Counted from the first letter of the stretch, positions 43,203 to 54,962 are shown. The stretch: DNA of 64,000 nt from Serinus canaria (GCF_022539315.1 NC_066329.1:4315072-4379071), one strand, 5' to 3'. Translations and numbers: made by a program. The notes: generated by a model from the sequence alone, not told the origin.

Positions 43203-43400
43203 GAGCATCAATAGATTCATAGATTTTAGGGCCAGAAGGGACCCCAGCGAGCCTGGAGTCTGACCTCCCACGGAGTGGGAGCTGGGGCTGATTTTTGCAT
43301 CCTGCCCCAGGACTCGTGGGCTGCCAGCTGAGGGTTGATGTCTCCCTCTGTAAATTTGTTCCCTTGTTTTATCACTCTCCTCGTTAATCCTAAAAGAGCA
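43203..43400 (-). mobile_element. Ancient CR1/L3-type LINE fragment
   Basis: The plus-strand phrases catagattttagggccagaa, gggacc and gtctgacctcc, in this order and spacing, match the reverse complement of an old CR1/L3-like 3' end found across sauropsids. The remainder is strongly diverged. Confidence 0.6.
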
Positions 43401-45177
43401 GATTTTCATTTCAAAGCTCAGCTTGTGTAGGTCCAGCTTTCCACCTCTTGGATTGCCTCCTCTGTGTAAGAAAACCCATTTTCATTCTTTTGTTGGAGTA
43501 GCAGAGATGGTGGAGAAAAGAAAAACAAAATCAATGTCCTGGAATGTCGGCTGGAAAAAGGATTGGTGCTTCTTAAGGGTGGAAATGGTACCTGGCAAGT
43601 GTTCAAATCTTGGGTGATTCCCTGACTGTAAGCACTTCAGCTTTAGTCTTTGTTTAAAAAAAAATAAATCTGCATTTTGCAGAGAGGGGTGATGCTGGAG
43701 GACTTTGGGTTTATAGCGCTTCCAGAAAATGAAAGGAAAGAGAGAATGAAAATCCACTAAATCAACGAAATAAAAGGAACTGAAAGTCCTATATTATGGT
43801 CACAACAATTCTTCACACAAACACCTCCTGGGTGACAGCTGAAGATGGGTAATTATCATTCAAACCACCTCTGATCCCCAAATCCCTGGCCAAACCTCGC
43901 TGAAGAGTGAGCCAGGATCAGATGCTGAGTTTGCCTTCCTGCAGGGGTTTGTCCCTTTGGTTTCCCCCTCTGTCCCCCATTGCCCTCCCATCCGGATGCC
44001 ATCAGGTTGGTGGCTTCAGGTGGGGGGCCAGCCCCAAAACGCTGCAGCTCCCCAGCCCTTCTGGAAATCACCACATGTGAGCCTCCATCCAAGCTCACAC
44101 CAAATTTTAAAGCAGAAGCCAGCTGAAAGCAGATATTTTCCAGGAACATCACCCTGTGCCTACTGCAGAACAGGTGGGAAAGGAGTGATCAGTTGAGGGG
44201 TTGGGTTGGAAGGCATTATCCAAAGGAAAAATGGGAATAATTTGGTGATCTTCAGTTTGTGCCTCATGGGGAGGGAATTCCCTGAGAGCCTTGGGAGAAG
44301 AGACAATCCCAGCACTGAGGTACCAGAAATCCAGAGAAGTGATACAGGGATGGGACAGCTTCCCTGGGGTGGGACAGGACTGGGGGGTTTCAGGGGCTGG
44401 GATGGAGCTGAGCAGGGGCCTGGTGGCCACAAGGGATCTGTCCTGTGCCCTCTCTGGGGGTAATTCCCAGCTCCCTCCCCATGCAGGGCTGCTGCAGGAT
44501 GGAAACTGCCCTTGTGCATTCCCAGGGGAATGTTCTGGCTCCTTTCTGAGGTTATGTGATGTCCCTGGCAGAATTCCCAAACAGACAGTGGGGGACCAAA
44601 CCCCATTCCATGCCTTCAGGTGAAGGGGGCAGAGGCAAGATTTAAAACAAGCTGTGCTTCTTGCAAGCACTTATCTCTAGAACTCCTGCTGCAGGACTGA
44701 GAGGAAATTGGACAAGCTCTTAGGAGAGAAATTCCTGGAGGATGTTAGGAATGCTGAGCCCCAGGAGCAGCCCAGGAGCTGTGATTTTGTCTCCTGGGAG
44801 CAGCAGGCTGAGGGATGTCCTCTCCCCTCTTGGCATGGGCCATTCCTCTGTCCTGGGGAGGTGGCTGCTGCTCTCCAGATCGGTGTTTCCTCCTGATCTG
44901 AGAAAGGGAGGACCAGCTGAGCTCCTGGGAAGGAAGGATGTCCCCAGCATAACTCCTCCTACCCCACCTGGTATGAGCAGCTTCCTCCTCAGCTGCTCAG
45001 CTGAATCCTGGTTTGCCTTTTCTCTTCCACTGCTGGGTTCATGTGGGAGCAGACACATCCCTCACCTCTCCCAGGCTCTGACAATGAGGAGAGGAAATGA
45101 AAAAAGATTATTTAGTATATTTTTTTTTCCCTCTGACGAGACGATTTGTGTAGGAAACACTTTCAAAGAAGAGGGAT
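43401..45177. other. Intergenic stretch, nothing recognised
   Basis: Moderate GC, no long coding-like ORF, no repeat family recognised. Confidence 0.5.
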
Positions 45178-45310
45178 GAATCATACAACCACAGAAATTA
45201 GAGATGGAAAAGACCTTTTAGGTCAGCCAGCCACCCATTTTCCTGTGAATGCAGAGAAGCTTCTGAGTACAGTTAGATTTTTTTTCAAGGACTTTGTCCA
45301 GTTCTAAACC
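45178..45310 (-). mobile_element. Degraded CR1-like LINE 3' fragment
   Basis: The plus strand reads aatcatacaaccacagaaat, then gatggaaaagacc, then aggtcagccagccaccc and later aaggactttgtccagttc. This is the usual motif order of the reverse-complemented CR1 3' region, with many substitutions. Confidence 0.55.
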
Positions 45311-45539
45311 AAATTTAGCAAGAAAGCTTCGACTTAAATCCATTGCAAAGCAGCTGCAGCTGGAAGAGGGATGGTTTTCAGCTGAGTGTCATTTGAATGC
45401 TCTGAAACTTCCAAGGGAGGTGTGGAGCTCTTTCTTGAGGAGAAGTTGCAGAGCTGGGTGCCTGGAGCAGCCAGCAGATCTCTGGCAGCTGGGCTGGCTG
45501 GAAACCAGCCCCTTGCCACCCCTCAGAGATCTGGGGGAT

Positions 45540-45790
45540 TGCATGGGTGTCTGTTATTGTAAAACACAAGCACTTCTACACTATTTTAAGGAGACTAGTG
45601 ATGTGTACTACAACATTTTAGTTAAAATCACATACACAAACATACATCTTACAACATCTCTTACTTACAAAATTTAATAACATTTTAGGTATAATTTTCA
45701 AAGTTCCATTTGCTTTTGCCAAAGCATCCTGTTATCAAATCTCTTACGTTAACTAAGTCCAAAATCCATCATCTATCCTGTGTCCCCCAA
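45540..45790. other. AT-rich insert of uncertain nature (possibly LTR-derived)
   Basis: Strand-skewed AT-rich sequence (acaacattttagttaaaatc, cttacaaaatttaataac) lying between two CR1-like fragments. It resembles avian LTR sequence in composition only. Confidence 0.25.
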
Positions 45791-45924
45791 CATTCTAACA
45801 CTGGGAGATTCCAGTGGCCTGAGAGTGAGGGAGGGGCTGTGGCAGTGTGGCTGCAGGGTGATGGGCACAGACCTGCTGGGACCACCACCGGTGGGAAGCC
45901 CAGAGCCTGAGCTGGGTGGCCACA

Positions 45925-46215
45925 GGGTCACCACAGAGTCACAGGAGGGGTCAGGCTGGAAGGGAGCACAGTCAGGTCATCTCTGCTCCAGCTGGGTCAC
46001 CCCAGAGACCAGGACTGTGTGCAGATGGTTCTGGAACATCCCCAGAGACTCCACGGCCTCCCTGGGCAGCCAGTTCCAGTGCTTGGTCACAGGAAAAAGC
46101 TCTTCCATGTCCAGGTGGAACTTCCTGGGCATCAGTCCCTGCCTGTTCCTTGTCCTCTTGCTTGGCACTTCCACGAGGAGCGCTCAGCCCCTCCCTGCAG
46201 ATATTTACCTGCTCC
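45925..46215 (-). mobile_element. CR1 LINE 3' fragment
   Basis: Plus-strand order: cacagagtcacaggagggg, tcaggctggaagggagc, ctccacggcctccctgggca, gccagttccagtgcttggtc, aggtggaacttcctggg, ccttgtcct and finally cagatattta. This is the recognisable reverse complement of the 3' part of a chicken-repeat-1 element, truncated and moderately diverged. Confidence 0.75.
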
Positions 46216-46598
46216 TCCCTTTCCCGGGGTCGGGGCTCCGTGCATCTCCTCGGGCTGCCACAATGCCCGCTATGAATGGCAAAGCAACCATTCCCACCCC
46301 AGGCTCTGAATTCGGTATCCCAGGCCACCTTCTGAGCCGTGCAAAACCTCCCTGGAGGTCAAACTACAATTAACTAACAATGCAGCCGGAATTAAAAGGG
46401 AGCAGATCCGCTCAGACATTTCATCTCCACCGGAGCCGCTTCACACGCAGCCCCAGGCTGAGCACTCCCTCCTGCTCCCGGCCTCGGTGGGAGCCATGTG
46501 GGGACACCTGAGCCCCGTCCCGCTGCCACGGGAAGCTCCTTCCTTCTTCCCAGGGAAGGAGGAGGGTACCGGAGAGGTGCGGAAGGGCAGGGGAAGTC

Positions 46599-46623
46599 AT
46601 GATGATGATGATGATGATGATGT
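46599..46623. repeat. (ATG)n microsatellite
   Basis: Eight uninterrupted trinucleotide units. Confidence 0.9.
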
Positions 46624-46929
46624 TCAAAGGGAGCTCCCCAGCCCGGGGGTTTGCTGTTGAATGGAGACTTTTGGCCGCGGGAACTCTCCCTCAGTGACTC
46701 TGCAAATCCTTATACTTACCTTTTTTGGGGGTGGCTCTCAAAAGCCACCTTGCCTCTGAGCATGGCATGCAGGCAGGAAGGGCCTTTCTAATTAACCCAG
46801 GAGGGAGAGCATCCCTCTCGCCTGCTCTGCCCCTGCACCCTGAGGGAAGGAGCAGGATTGCCAGAGCCCCCCTAGAAACACTTCCTTAATCCGCCTCCCC
46901 AAAATCCCCGACCCCTGATCCGCGCACAG

Positions 46930-47460
46930 ACAACCATTTTAAAGAGACAGTGTCACCATGTGCCACCTCCTTCTCATAAGTGGTCACCTGCCAGCTTCGA
47001 CTGAAGGCGTAATTACCATCCTCGAGGCCTGATCCATCTTATTCCCCTTGAAGTCGATGAGGAAACCTCCCCGACTCTGCTGGATGCTGTGTTAAGATTC
47101 CTTCCCCCCTCCCCATCTCTTTTCCCAGGATTTATCTCCTTGCGAGGCTGGCGGATCTCCCCAGCCCCGAGGCTGGAGTGGCCGGGGATGGAAGGAGCTG
47201 CAGGGAGGCAGTGCCGCCGGGAGGGAGTGGGTGAGAGGGGGAGAGAAAGAAGAGCAAACACAGGTCCATTAATCCGCAGTTAGTCTGCCTTTTTTGTTAG
47301 GAAGATGAACTTGATGAGTTAATTAAGCCACAGCCTGTAAAACCAGTTTATTTGCATAGCAAACTCCTGGGCCAGTGTGCTGTGAGCGGGCATAGACGTG
47401 CAGACAATTCCGGGGAAATTACAGCCTCATTAATATGCTAATCTGGTTGCAGGCCTGGAA
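46930..47460. promoter_or_regulatory. Candidate conserved regulatory region with homeobox/POU motifs
   Basis: Contains ggcgtaattaccatc (about 47006), ccattaatccgcagttag (about 47267), gagttaattaagcc (about 47317), tttatttgcatagc (octamer-like, about 47348) and cattaatatgctaatc (about 47429). Density of TAAT/ATGC cores is far above the flanks. Confidence 0.4.
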
Positions 47461-47694
47461 CGAGTTTTGGGTTTGCGGTGCTTTGGGGGGGGTCGGGGGG
47501 GAGGGGTTGCTTAGCAACCCTTTCCTCCAGGTAACCCTTCTCTTCCTTGCCCTTGATATCCCCCAAGGATGGCCAGGGGAGGGGGGCTCGGCGGCCACGC
47601 AACAGCGAGCAGAGCGAGAGGCAAACGGGGGGGCTGGGGGCGGCGGGCACGGTGCCCTGGCACAGCACCCGGGCTCGCACCCCCAAAGCGGGGG

Positions 47695-47756
47695 CAGCTC
47701 CCCCTCTCTCCCTCTCTCCCTCTCTCCCTCCCTCCCTCCCTCCCTCCCTCCCCGGG
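47695..47756. repeat. (CTCTCCCT)n/(CCCT)n microsatellite
   Basis: Pure pyrimidine repeat in CpG-rich DNA; an 18-bp gggtgggcacggcccg repeat (3 copies) follows at about 47825-47880. Confidence 0.9.
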
Positions 47757-48399
47757 CCGGCTGCGCGGCGCTGGGTGAGGATGCGCTGCCGAGGCTGCGA
47801 GCGCCGAGCGCACAAATTCCAGCGGGCACGGCCCGGGGTGGGCACGGCCCGCGGTGGGCACGGCCCGGGGTGGGCAGCGCCTCTCCACCTCCCCTGGCCG
47901 CCGCCGCTGCTCCCCAGGAGCTGCTCCCCGCCGAGGGAAGCGGAGATTGGCAGCGGTCACCCCAATGCTCTCCGGGCTCCGCTCGCCGTCCATCAGCGCT
48001 CCCCCAGCCTGTCCCTGCCGTGTCCCCTGCCAGTCCCCCCCGAGCAGCACCGGCCCAGAGCTCTCTGCCTGTCCCAGCTTCCTGCAGCCCTGCTGGGGAT
48101 GGGAGGATCAGGGATCCGAGCGGGGATGCAGCATCTCTGCCCTGGCAGCTCCCGCACCGCCTGCCGGGGCAGGACGGGGATTCCACCCCTGCACCGCCTT
48201 TGTTCAGCACCTTCCGGCGAAAGCAATGGGCCAGTGCCTTCCAGTCCAGGACCTGCAAGGTCAAGTGAAAATGACGTTACATGGGAACGTGGCCCTGCCA
48301 GTCAAGTGACAGTCCCTTCCATTCCCTTGCCCTGCCCGGTCCGTCCGTACCTGTCCCATGCCTTCGCAGCCGTCCCGGCCCGTCCTACCCGTCGTCCCT

Positions 48400-48640
48400 T
48401 CCCGCCCGTCCTGCCCTTCCCTGCCTTCCCTTCCCGTCCGTCCCTTCCCATGCCCTTACCGTCCCGTCCTCCCTTCCTTCCCTTCCCTTCCCTTCCCTGC
48501 CCTTCCCTCAACCTTCCCAAAACCTTCCCAAACCTCCCTTCCCTTCCCAAACCTTCCCAAACCTTCCCAAACCTTCCCAAACCTTCCCAAACCTTCCCAA
48601 ACCTTCCCTTCCCAAACCTTCCCTTCCCTCCCAGCAGTAG
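48400..48640. repeat. (TTCCC)n and 10-bp (CCTTCCCAAA)n tandem repeat
   Basis: Starts as cccttccc units and becomes regular ccttcccaaa decamers (about eight copies in 48545-48620). The plus strand is almost free of G. Confidence 0.9.
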
Positions 48641-49739
48641 GAATTCTGCAGGAATCTCAGGGCTTTCCCAGCACCATGGCACCTCAGGCAGTGTCTGTAC
48701 TGTGAGGGTCAGGAGGACAAAGCTGAAAGAGGAGATGGAGTCTGGGAAAGCCCCACATCCTCCATCCCAAGGGATCACACTTGGGTTGGGTTCATCCTCA
48801 GCCCTTTTCTCCCAGCAAGTGCTCCTTCCTGCCAGGTCTCTGCTGACAGATAAGCAATGGGATTCCCATGGCCCAGGGTTTGCTCTCCAAGCCCGGGTTT
48901 CCAACCCTTCCCTGGGTCACCAGACCTATCGTTCCTCTCCTGACATGGTCCTTGTTTGGGATTAGAAGATTTTCCTCCTCTGTTCTAGGCTGCTTCCCTG
49001 GGAGCTCCCCCGTGGCTCTGGGATGAGCTGGGGCACTCCTGTGGCACCTGACTGGGTGCCAGAGCAGTGTGACTTTCTCCCAAAGCCCTGTTCTGCACGT
49101 TCTTGTCATCCAGAGGTGCTGTGCAGCTCCAGCAGAGCTTTTCACCCTGCTGCTCTCCTCAGGGTGTTGTGTGGCTGTCACCTCACAGACACCAAAACCT
49201 TGTGATTTAGACCCAGTACCTGCCAAACAAGGCCAGGCCAAGTCCCTGGGGCTGGTGGTGACATCTGGGGCAGGTCCATGCAGTGCTCTGCCTTCAGGAC
49301 ATTCCCTCAGCTGGAGTTTAGAACTCTGGAGGTGCATGCTCAGCTCTCTTGCTCTGCCACCAAGCCTCAGGCCAGGTGAATCCACACCTGGCTGCAGGAG
49401 GAATTAGACCTAATTAAAGCCCAAAAAGCTTTGAGAGCCCTTTGCTGACCAATCTGGCTGGTGTTCAATGGGAGCAGAGTGCTGGGATGGAGGAGGTTTC
49501 CCTCTCTGCACAGGTTTGCCCTGTCATGCTTGGAAACACTCACCTCTACTCATCCCCCAGCCCAAACAGTTGAGGTGTGAATAAATGTGTCAGGCAGCAA
49601 GTTTTAATGTCAAACACTTCCCTGCCAAGAAGAAACTCTGACTTCTCAGGAGGAGGCAGATTCCCTGGCTCTCTGCTGGAGACACTGCCATGTGGAAAGG
49701 AGCTGCTGCCTTCCTACCTGGGGAGTCCCAGTCTCCAGG
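48641..49739. other. Intergenic stretch, nothing recognised
   Basis: No exon, no known repeat. Confidence 0.5.
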
Positions 49740-49985
49740 GTTATCCATCCGTTAACCTTCATGAGCTCAAATATTTATTATTCATATTACCCTGAAATGT
49801 GCTAAAAAGATGAAAAAAGGAATTAATGTGCCAGATCTTGCATCCACCTTTTAGCTTATTACAGTGCTAAAGCAGTATTAACATTTACAGTGTGTGAGCT
49901 CTGCTTTGCTTGTGCCTGAGGCCAAGGGGTTTAAGCCAGTGCTGGAGTTAATAGCAAGCTCTGCTTAGAAAAAGCCCATTATGTC
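49740..49985. promoter_or_regulatory. AT-rich unique island, candidate conserved element
   Basis: Contains caaatatttattattcata, aaaaggaattaatgtgcc and agcagtattaacatttac. Evidence is composition only. Confidence 0.3.
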
Positions 49986-51699
49986 ATAAAGTTGGAATTT
50001 GACTTGGGCAGTGGCCACTGGCTCTTTCCATTTGGGATGCAGTGCCATCCCCTTCATCCCTTTCTGCTTCGCTCTCCTCTCACAAACAACTCCAGAATGG
50101 GAAATGCTGTTTTCCTTTTCAGTGCTGCTGAGAATTGGTTCAAACTCTGGCCAAGGAGATTCTTGGGTTGGTGCTGGAGGTGCCGTGCACTCAGAGGTGT
50201 TCCTGGGCCTCATTCCCCCTGCTGGCTTCCTTGACACCTCCTCTTTTACAGCTTGAACATATTTATACCTCCAACCTCCCCGTGTTCTGCTGGAGGGGCC
50301 TCGTCAGCAGGAAGATCTTTATAATCCTGTGAGGAGCAGCTCTGCTTTTTTGGGCTCTCCCTCAAACCTGACAGCCCCACCATGAGGCAGGGTGTGCCCA
50401 GGTGACCAGACCTGTCCCTAAACCTGCTGTCCCCTCTCCCCACAGCCCTGGTACCCTGCAGAGCCTTGTGGGCAGTGCATGGACAGAGGGTTCCTTGGCC
50501 AGTCCCAGCCCTGCCAGGACTCTCTTGGTTCTGCCACCACCAGGAGCTGCTGGGGACGAGGCTTTAACCCAGCCACAACCCCCCACTTTTCATAGAGAGG
50601 TTGGAATGGGGCTTGCTGTGCCCTGATGGGCACAGGGAGAGTGCTCCATGGAGAAGGGAAGAGCCCTGAATGGGAGCTTGCATGTGAGTTTGGTACAATT
50701 CACTTTGGTTTTGCTGTTCTTGAGGCTCAGCTGATTTCCTTCTGAGGGCAGGGTGTGTTAAGGTTTTTGCTATTTTTATAACTCAGCTCTCCTCCTGTGC
50801 TCCTGCTCTCAGGGGAGCTCTTCCAGTGATCCCATCAGGGAAGAGTTGATTTGGAGAAGAAAGCCTCACCCTTCAGGAAATCAATATTCCCTCCAGCTCT
50901 CCTTGCCCGTGGTGTGTGGGAGCCAGCAGTCCCAGCTGTGGGTACTGAGTGTCCAGCAGGACGAGTGACAACCCCACAGCCCTGTGTGCTGCAGAACTGC
51001 TTTGCTGGAGGCTTTGCCACCAGGATTTTAGCAGGGGGCTGGTTTTGGGTGCAGCAGAGGTGTGGGAAGGCCTGGAGAGCTTGGTGGCCCTGGGACAGTG
51101 ACTCCTGTCAGCACAGCAGGGCTCACGCTCACCTGAGCACCCCTTCACCTCCTCCTAGCCTGGGACTTGCCCTCTGCGGTTCCCCCTCTGGTGATGGCAA
51201 GGACTTTGGAGCACTTTGTCCATCAAGAGACTTCTGTGACCATGGGACAGCAGAGTTCCATCCCTCAAACCCTGTGCCAGGCCAGCACTGCCCTGAGCAC
51301 CCCAGGATGGCACAGAGGGTCTGGGCAGGGATGTTCCCTCTGCAAATGGAGCTCCTGGGCCCCTTCCCCTGCCTGCTCTCCAGCAGAGCCACCCAGACCA
51401 GGAACACTGAGCTGAGACTGCTTGGAATTCAGAGGGCACCGCCAGTCCATGTCACTGGCAGGGAATAAATAAATAAACACCTCCAGGAGCACGTCAGGAG
51501 TGATGTGCTGTGGGCTCAGCCAAGGTCACATCCATAAACACGGACTGGGGAGGCAAGGAGCAAACCCAGGCTGGGTCCAGTCTTGGCTTTCCTGCAGGAC
51601 AAAGCTCCCCCCTGGCTGCAGGAGCACCCCCTGGGGGAGGGGGTACTGGAACAAGGCAGCCCTGACAAAGGGAGAAAGGATGCAGCTGACTCCAGCGGA
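49986..51699. other. Intergenic stretch, nothing recognised
   Basis: Ordinary sequence with no coding-like ORF and no repeat family recognised. Confidence 0.5.
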
Positions 51700-51716
51700 G
51701 TCAGAAGGCGAAGCAA

Positions 51717-52215
51717 TGAGGAGAGAGGGGAGGGGAGGGAGGGGAGGAGAGGGGGAGGGGACAGGAGGGGAGACGGGAGGAGAGGAGAGGAGAGGAGAGG
51801 AGAGGAGAGGAGAGGAGAGGAGAGGAGAGGAGAGGAGAGAGAGGAGAGTGAGAGGAGAGGAGAGGAGAGGAGAGGAGAGAGAGGAGAGGAGAGGAGAGGA
51901 GAGGAGAGGAGAGGAGAGGAGATGATAGAGTGAGAGGAGATGAGATGGAGAGGAGAGGATATGATAGATGAGAGGAGATATGTAGATTAGATATGGGTAT
52001 GTGATGGTATAGTATAGTATATGACATGACAGTACATTACATTAGATTAGATGAGATTACATACATGACATTAATTAGACTATGATACATGACATGACAG
52101 TACAGGAGATCATATATAATATACAATATTGAAGCATATAATATAATATAAGATCATATTATCATATCATATCACATCATATTTTATATTATATGTATTA
52201 TATTATATCATATCA
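51717..52215. repeat. Pentanucleotide satellite grading from (GGAGA)n to degenerate GATAT/ATCAT-type units
   Basis: Clean gagag/ggaga pentamers occupy 51770-51930, bordered by g-rich variants on the left. To the right the same 5-bp rhythm continues with A/T-rich variants (gatga, tagat, tagta, tgaca, ttaga, atcat, atatt) to about 52215. Confidence 0.9.
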
Positions 52216-52530
52216 GATTTAATTTGAATTTGTTAAGTACCTAATTGTTCTTTTGTATAGTATTTTGTGATTGTTAGCCGACAGTTTTGAAACACACCCA
52301 CGTGGATTTAATTGGTCAGTGAATTAAGACACTTATACTAGAATTTAATTATTAATTTTATTTAGGCAAACAATTTTTTTATCACGTGCTTTACTTGTGA
52401 ACAACACAGGCACAGCAAATAAGAACTGTTTTGATCATTCTCTGAGGTTCAGGGAATGTGAATCTCAGGAATACTTTTGGGGAGTTGTGGTTTGCTTTTC
52501 TCTGTGAAGAGAAATGTGGGGAGAAGAGAG
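52216..52530. other. AT-rich intergenic sequence between two satellites
   Basis: No repeat family or exon recognised; bounded by the pentamer tract and a 29-bp minisatellite. Confidence 0.4.
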
Positions 52531-52925
52531 CAGTGCTGGGGGTGTGCTGTGTCCTTTCAGGGGTGCTGGGGGTGTGCTGTGTCCTTGGAGGGGTGCTGGG
52601 GTGTGCTGTGTCCTTGGAGGGTGCTGGGGTGTGCTGTGTCCTTTCAGGGGTGCTGGGGTGTGCTGTGTCCTTGGAGGGGTGCTGGGGGTGTGCTGTGTCC
52701 TTGGAGGGGTGCTGGGGGTGTGCTGTGTCCTTTCAGGGGTGCTGGGGTGTGCTGTGTCCTTTCAGGGGTGCTGGGGGTGTGCTGTGTCCTTAGAAGGGTG
52801 CTGGGGTGTGCTGTGTCCTTTCAGGGGTGCTGGGGTGTGCTGTGTCCTTTCAGGGGTGCTGGGGTGTGCTGTGTCCTTGGAGGGTGCTGGGGTGTGCTGT
52901 GTCCTTTCAGGGGTGCTGGGATGGG
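52531..52925. repeat. 29-30-bp minisatellite, 13 copies
   Basis: The phrase ggtgtgctgtgtcctt occurs 13 times. Two alternating tails (tcaggggtgctg and ggaggggtgctg) define sub-variants. ORFs through it (GCAVSF-type repeats) are artefacts of the repeat. Confidence 0.95.
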
Positions 52926-53279
52926 GCTGGGGTGACTGGGGAAGGTCACTGTGGCACTGGGTGGGCAGGGTGAGTTTCTGAGGGTGTGACCTGAGTGTGA
53001 CACCCAGCAAGGGAGGTTTCCCACGTGAGTGCCTGTTCCTGGTCCAGAGGCTGCCTCAGCACCTCTGGCACCCCTCCAGGCCTCTGTGTCTGGAACAAAA
53101 CCTCCCTGGGGAGAGCTCTGTTCCTGAGGTGAAGCCCAGAATCGCCGGCCAGGGGCTCTGTACCCATCACAAACAGGACTGGGCTGCTGGGAGTGTGCCT
53201 TGAGCTGTTTGATTTTCCAGCACCAGCCTCATTCCATGGCTATGGCAATGGGAAATGCCAGCAGCTCACATCCCAGGCA

Positions 53280-53660
53280 GCAGACAAAGAACTGAATGTT
53301 TCAGCTCACTGTAAAAGTTTTTTGGCCAATCACACAAAGCAGAAGCACACTGACAGTATTTATATCTGTATAGGATATATTCTATATGGACAGAGGTTCC
53401 ATCCAACCACTGCAAGCACAGGTACCTTTGGTTAAACAATGCTGTCTTATTCTGAATACAACACCTGCTTGTGAGTCTTAAACACAATGCACAGAGCTCC
53501 ATTATTAAGCTTAAAACTTCCTAATATCTGGCTAGATAAACTTTTCTGCAGCTTAGGGAGTTATTCCAGACAGGCCTTAATGCACAGCCCACTGTTCTGT
53601 TTGTCTTTGCTTTTCTGCATTTTACATCATTTCTCTGCTGACCAATCTCCTGGCTACTGC
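53280..53660. other. AT-rich insert of uncertain nature
   Basis: Compositionally distinct from its GC-rich flanks (tttatatctgtatagg, attattaagcttaaaac). It could be a decayed mobile element. No family recognised. Confidence 0.2.
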
Positions 53661-53917
53661 TCAGCTCTAACCACAGCCCTGCTGCCTCTGAGGCCTGCCT
53701 TTTGCAGCTTTCCCAAAACCTGCTGGATTTATGGATTCCCACAGCCCAGCAGCTCTGTGGTGGATCCAACCTCTTGTCCACAGCCCCTTCCCCTCTCCAG
53801 GCACTGCAGAGCCCCTTGCCCTGGCACTGCCTTTCCCTGCTGGGCTGTAAAGCTGCTCCAGGGCCCTGCTGGTCCCCATGCTCCCATCCACCACTGGTTG
53901 GGCTGCTCCCAACCCCA

Positions 53918-53998
53918 CTCTGTTGGGTTCTCCCTCTTGTGTGGCTCCTTCCATCCTCCTGATGGAAGGAGCCACCCAAGAGGGAGAACCCAACAGAG
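53918..53998. repeat. Near-perfect inverted repeat: 38-bp arms, 5-base loop
   Basis: Left arm 53918-53955 and right arm 53961-53998 are reverse complements with a single mismatch, separated by ctcct. Transcribed from either strand it would form a pre-miRNA-sized hairpin of 81 nt. No coding function is apparent. Confidence 0.95.
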
Positions 53999-54399
53999 CC
54001 CCACCCTCGTGTCACTGTAGGACACGAAACAACACAATGTGGGCACGCTGCTCTTTAAAAAGAGAGCTTTAAATTTCTGACTCCAACATTTATAGATTTC
54101 CAAGTGACAGTGGATTGGAGGGTGACAGTGGGTTGGAGGGTGACAGAGCCACCTCTCCAATGACACTGGACAAACCAACAGTCCATCAGATTTCTCCTCC
54201 TCCATAAAAGAATGCAAAACAATGAGCGATTTACAGAAAGTGTGTGAGAAAGTTTGTTACAAGAATGCAAACTTCAGAAGGCTTAGAAAAACCTCAAAAC
54301 CCAGGGTGACACCCTTGCTGTGCCAAGAGCCCCTTCCTCCCAGGGCAGGGCTGGCACCCCAGGTCCGAGGCTGCTCAGCTCTGTCTCGGTGGTGCTCCC

Positions 54400-54560
54400 T
54401 CACCCTTTGACAAATCCTGGCGTTTGCAAAGTTATTACACCTCATTATGAATTGGATTTTAATCTAGTGTAAATAGTCCTACCATTATAGTGTCATAAGA
54501 AGCAATTAGCCCCCCTGCCTGCTTCTATGCATGAGGGGAAAGCTTTAATATCACGGAGCT
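54400..54560. promoter_or_regulatory. AT-rich island, candidate conserved element
   Basis: Unique AT-rich sequence (ttattacacctcattatg, ggattttaatctagtg, agaagcaattagcccc) between GC-rich stretches. Confidence 0.35.
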
Positions 54561-54629
54561 GTGAGGGCTTGATGGGGCTGCAGCCTCCACGTGCTGGCAG
54601 AGCCTTTGCTCTCCTGGCATTCCCTGCCC

Positions 54630-54962
54630 AGGGTGTGCTGGGCTGTCCCCTCTGTGTCCCCTGTGCAGTGTGTGCTGGGCTGTCCCCTCTGTGTGTCCCC
54701 TTGCAGGGTGTGCTGGGCTGTCCCCTCTGTGTGTCCCCTTGCAGTGTGTGCTGGGCTGTCCCCTCTGTGTGTCCCCTTGCAGGGTGTGCTGGGCTGTCCC
54801 CTCTGTGTCCCCTTGCAGGGTGTGCTGGGCTGTCCCCTCTGTGTCACCTGTGCAGGGTGTGCTGGGCTGTCCCCTCTGTGTGTCCCCTGCCCGGTGTGTG
54901 CCGGGCTGTCCCCTCTGTGCGTCCCCTGCCCGGTGTGTGCCGGGCTGTCCCCTCCGTGTCCC
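54630..54962. repeat. 36-bp minisatellite, 9 copies
   Basis: tgctgggctgtcccctctgt recurs nine times at 34-40 bp spacing. The last two copies carry a shared gccggg variant and cgtcccctgcccg tails. Confidence 0.95.

Noticed and set aside
47547..48965. 472-codon plus-strand open frame
   Set aside because: Made of CpG-rich sequence plus the TTCCC and CCTTCCCAAA repeats; the protein is repeat-derived.
51500..52027. Arg/Glu-rich and Leu/Ser-rich open frames
   Set aside because: They are translations of the GGAGA pentamer satellite on either strand.
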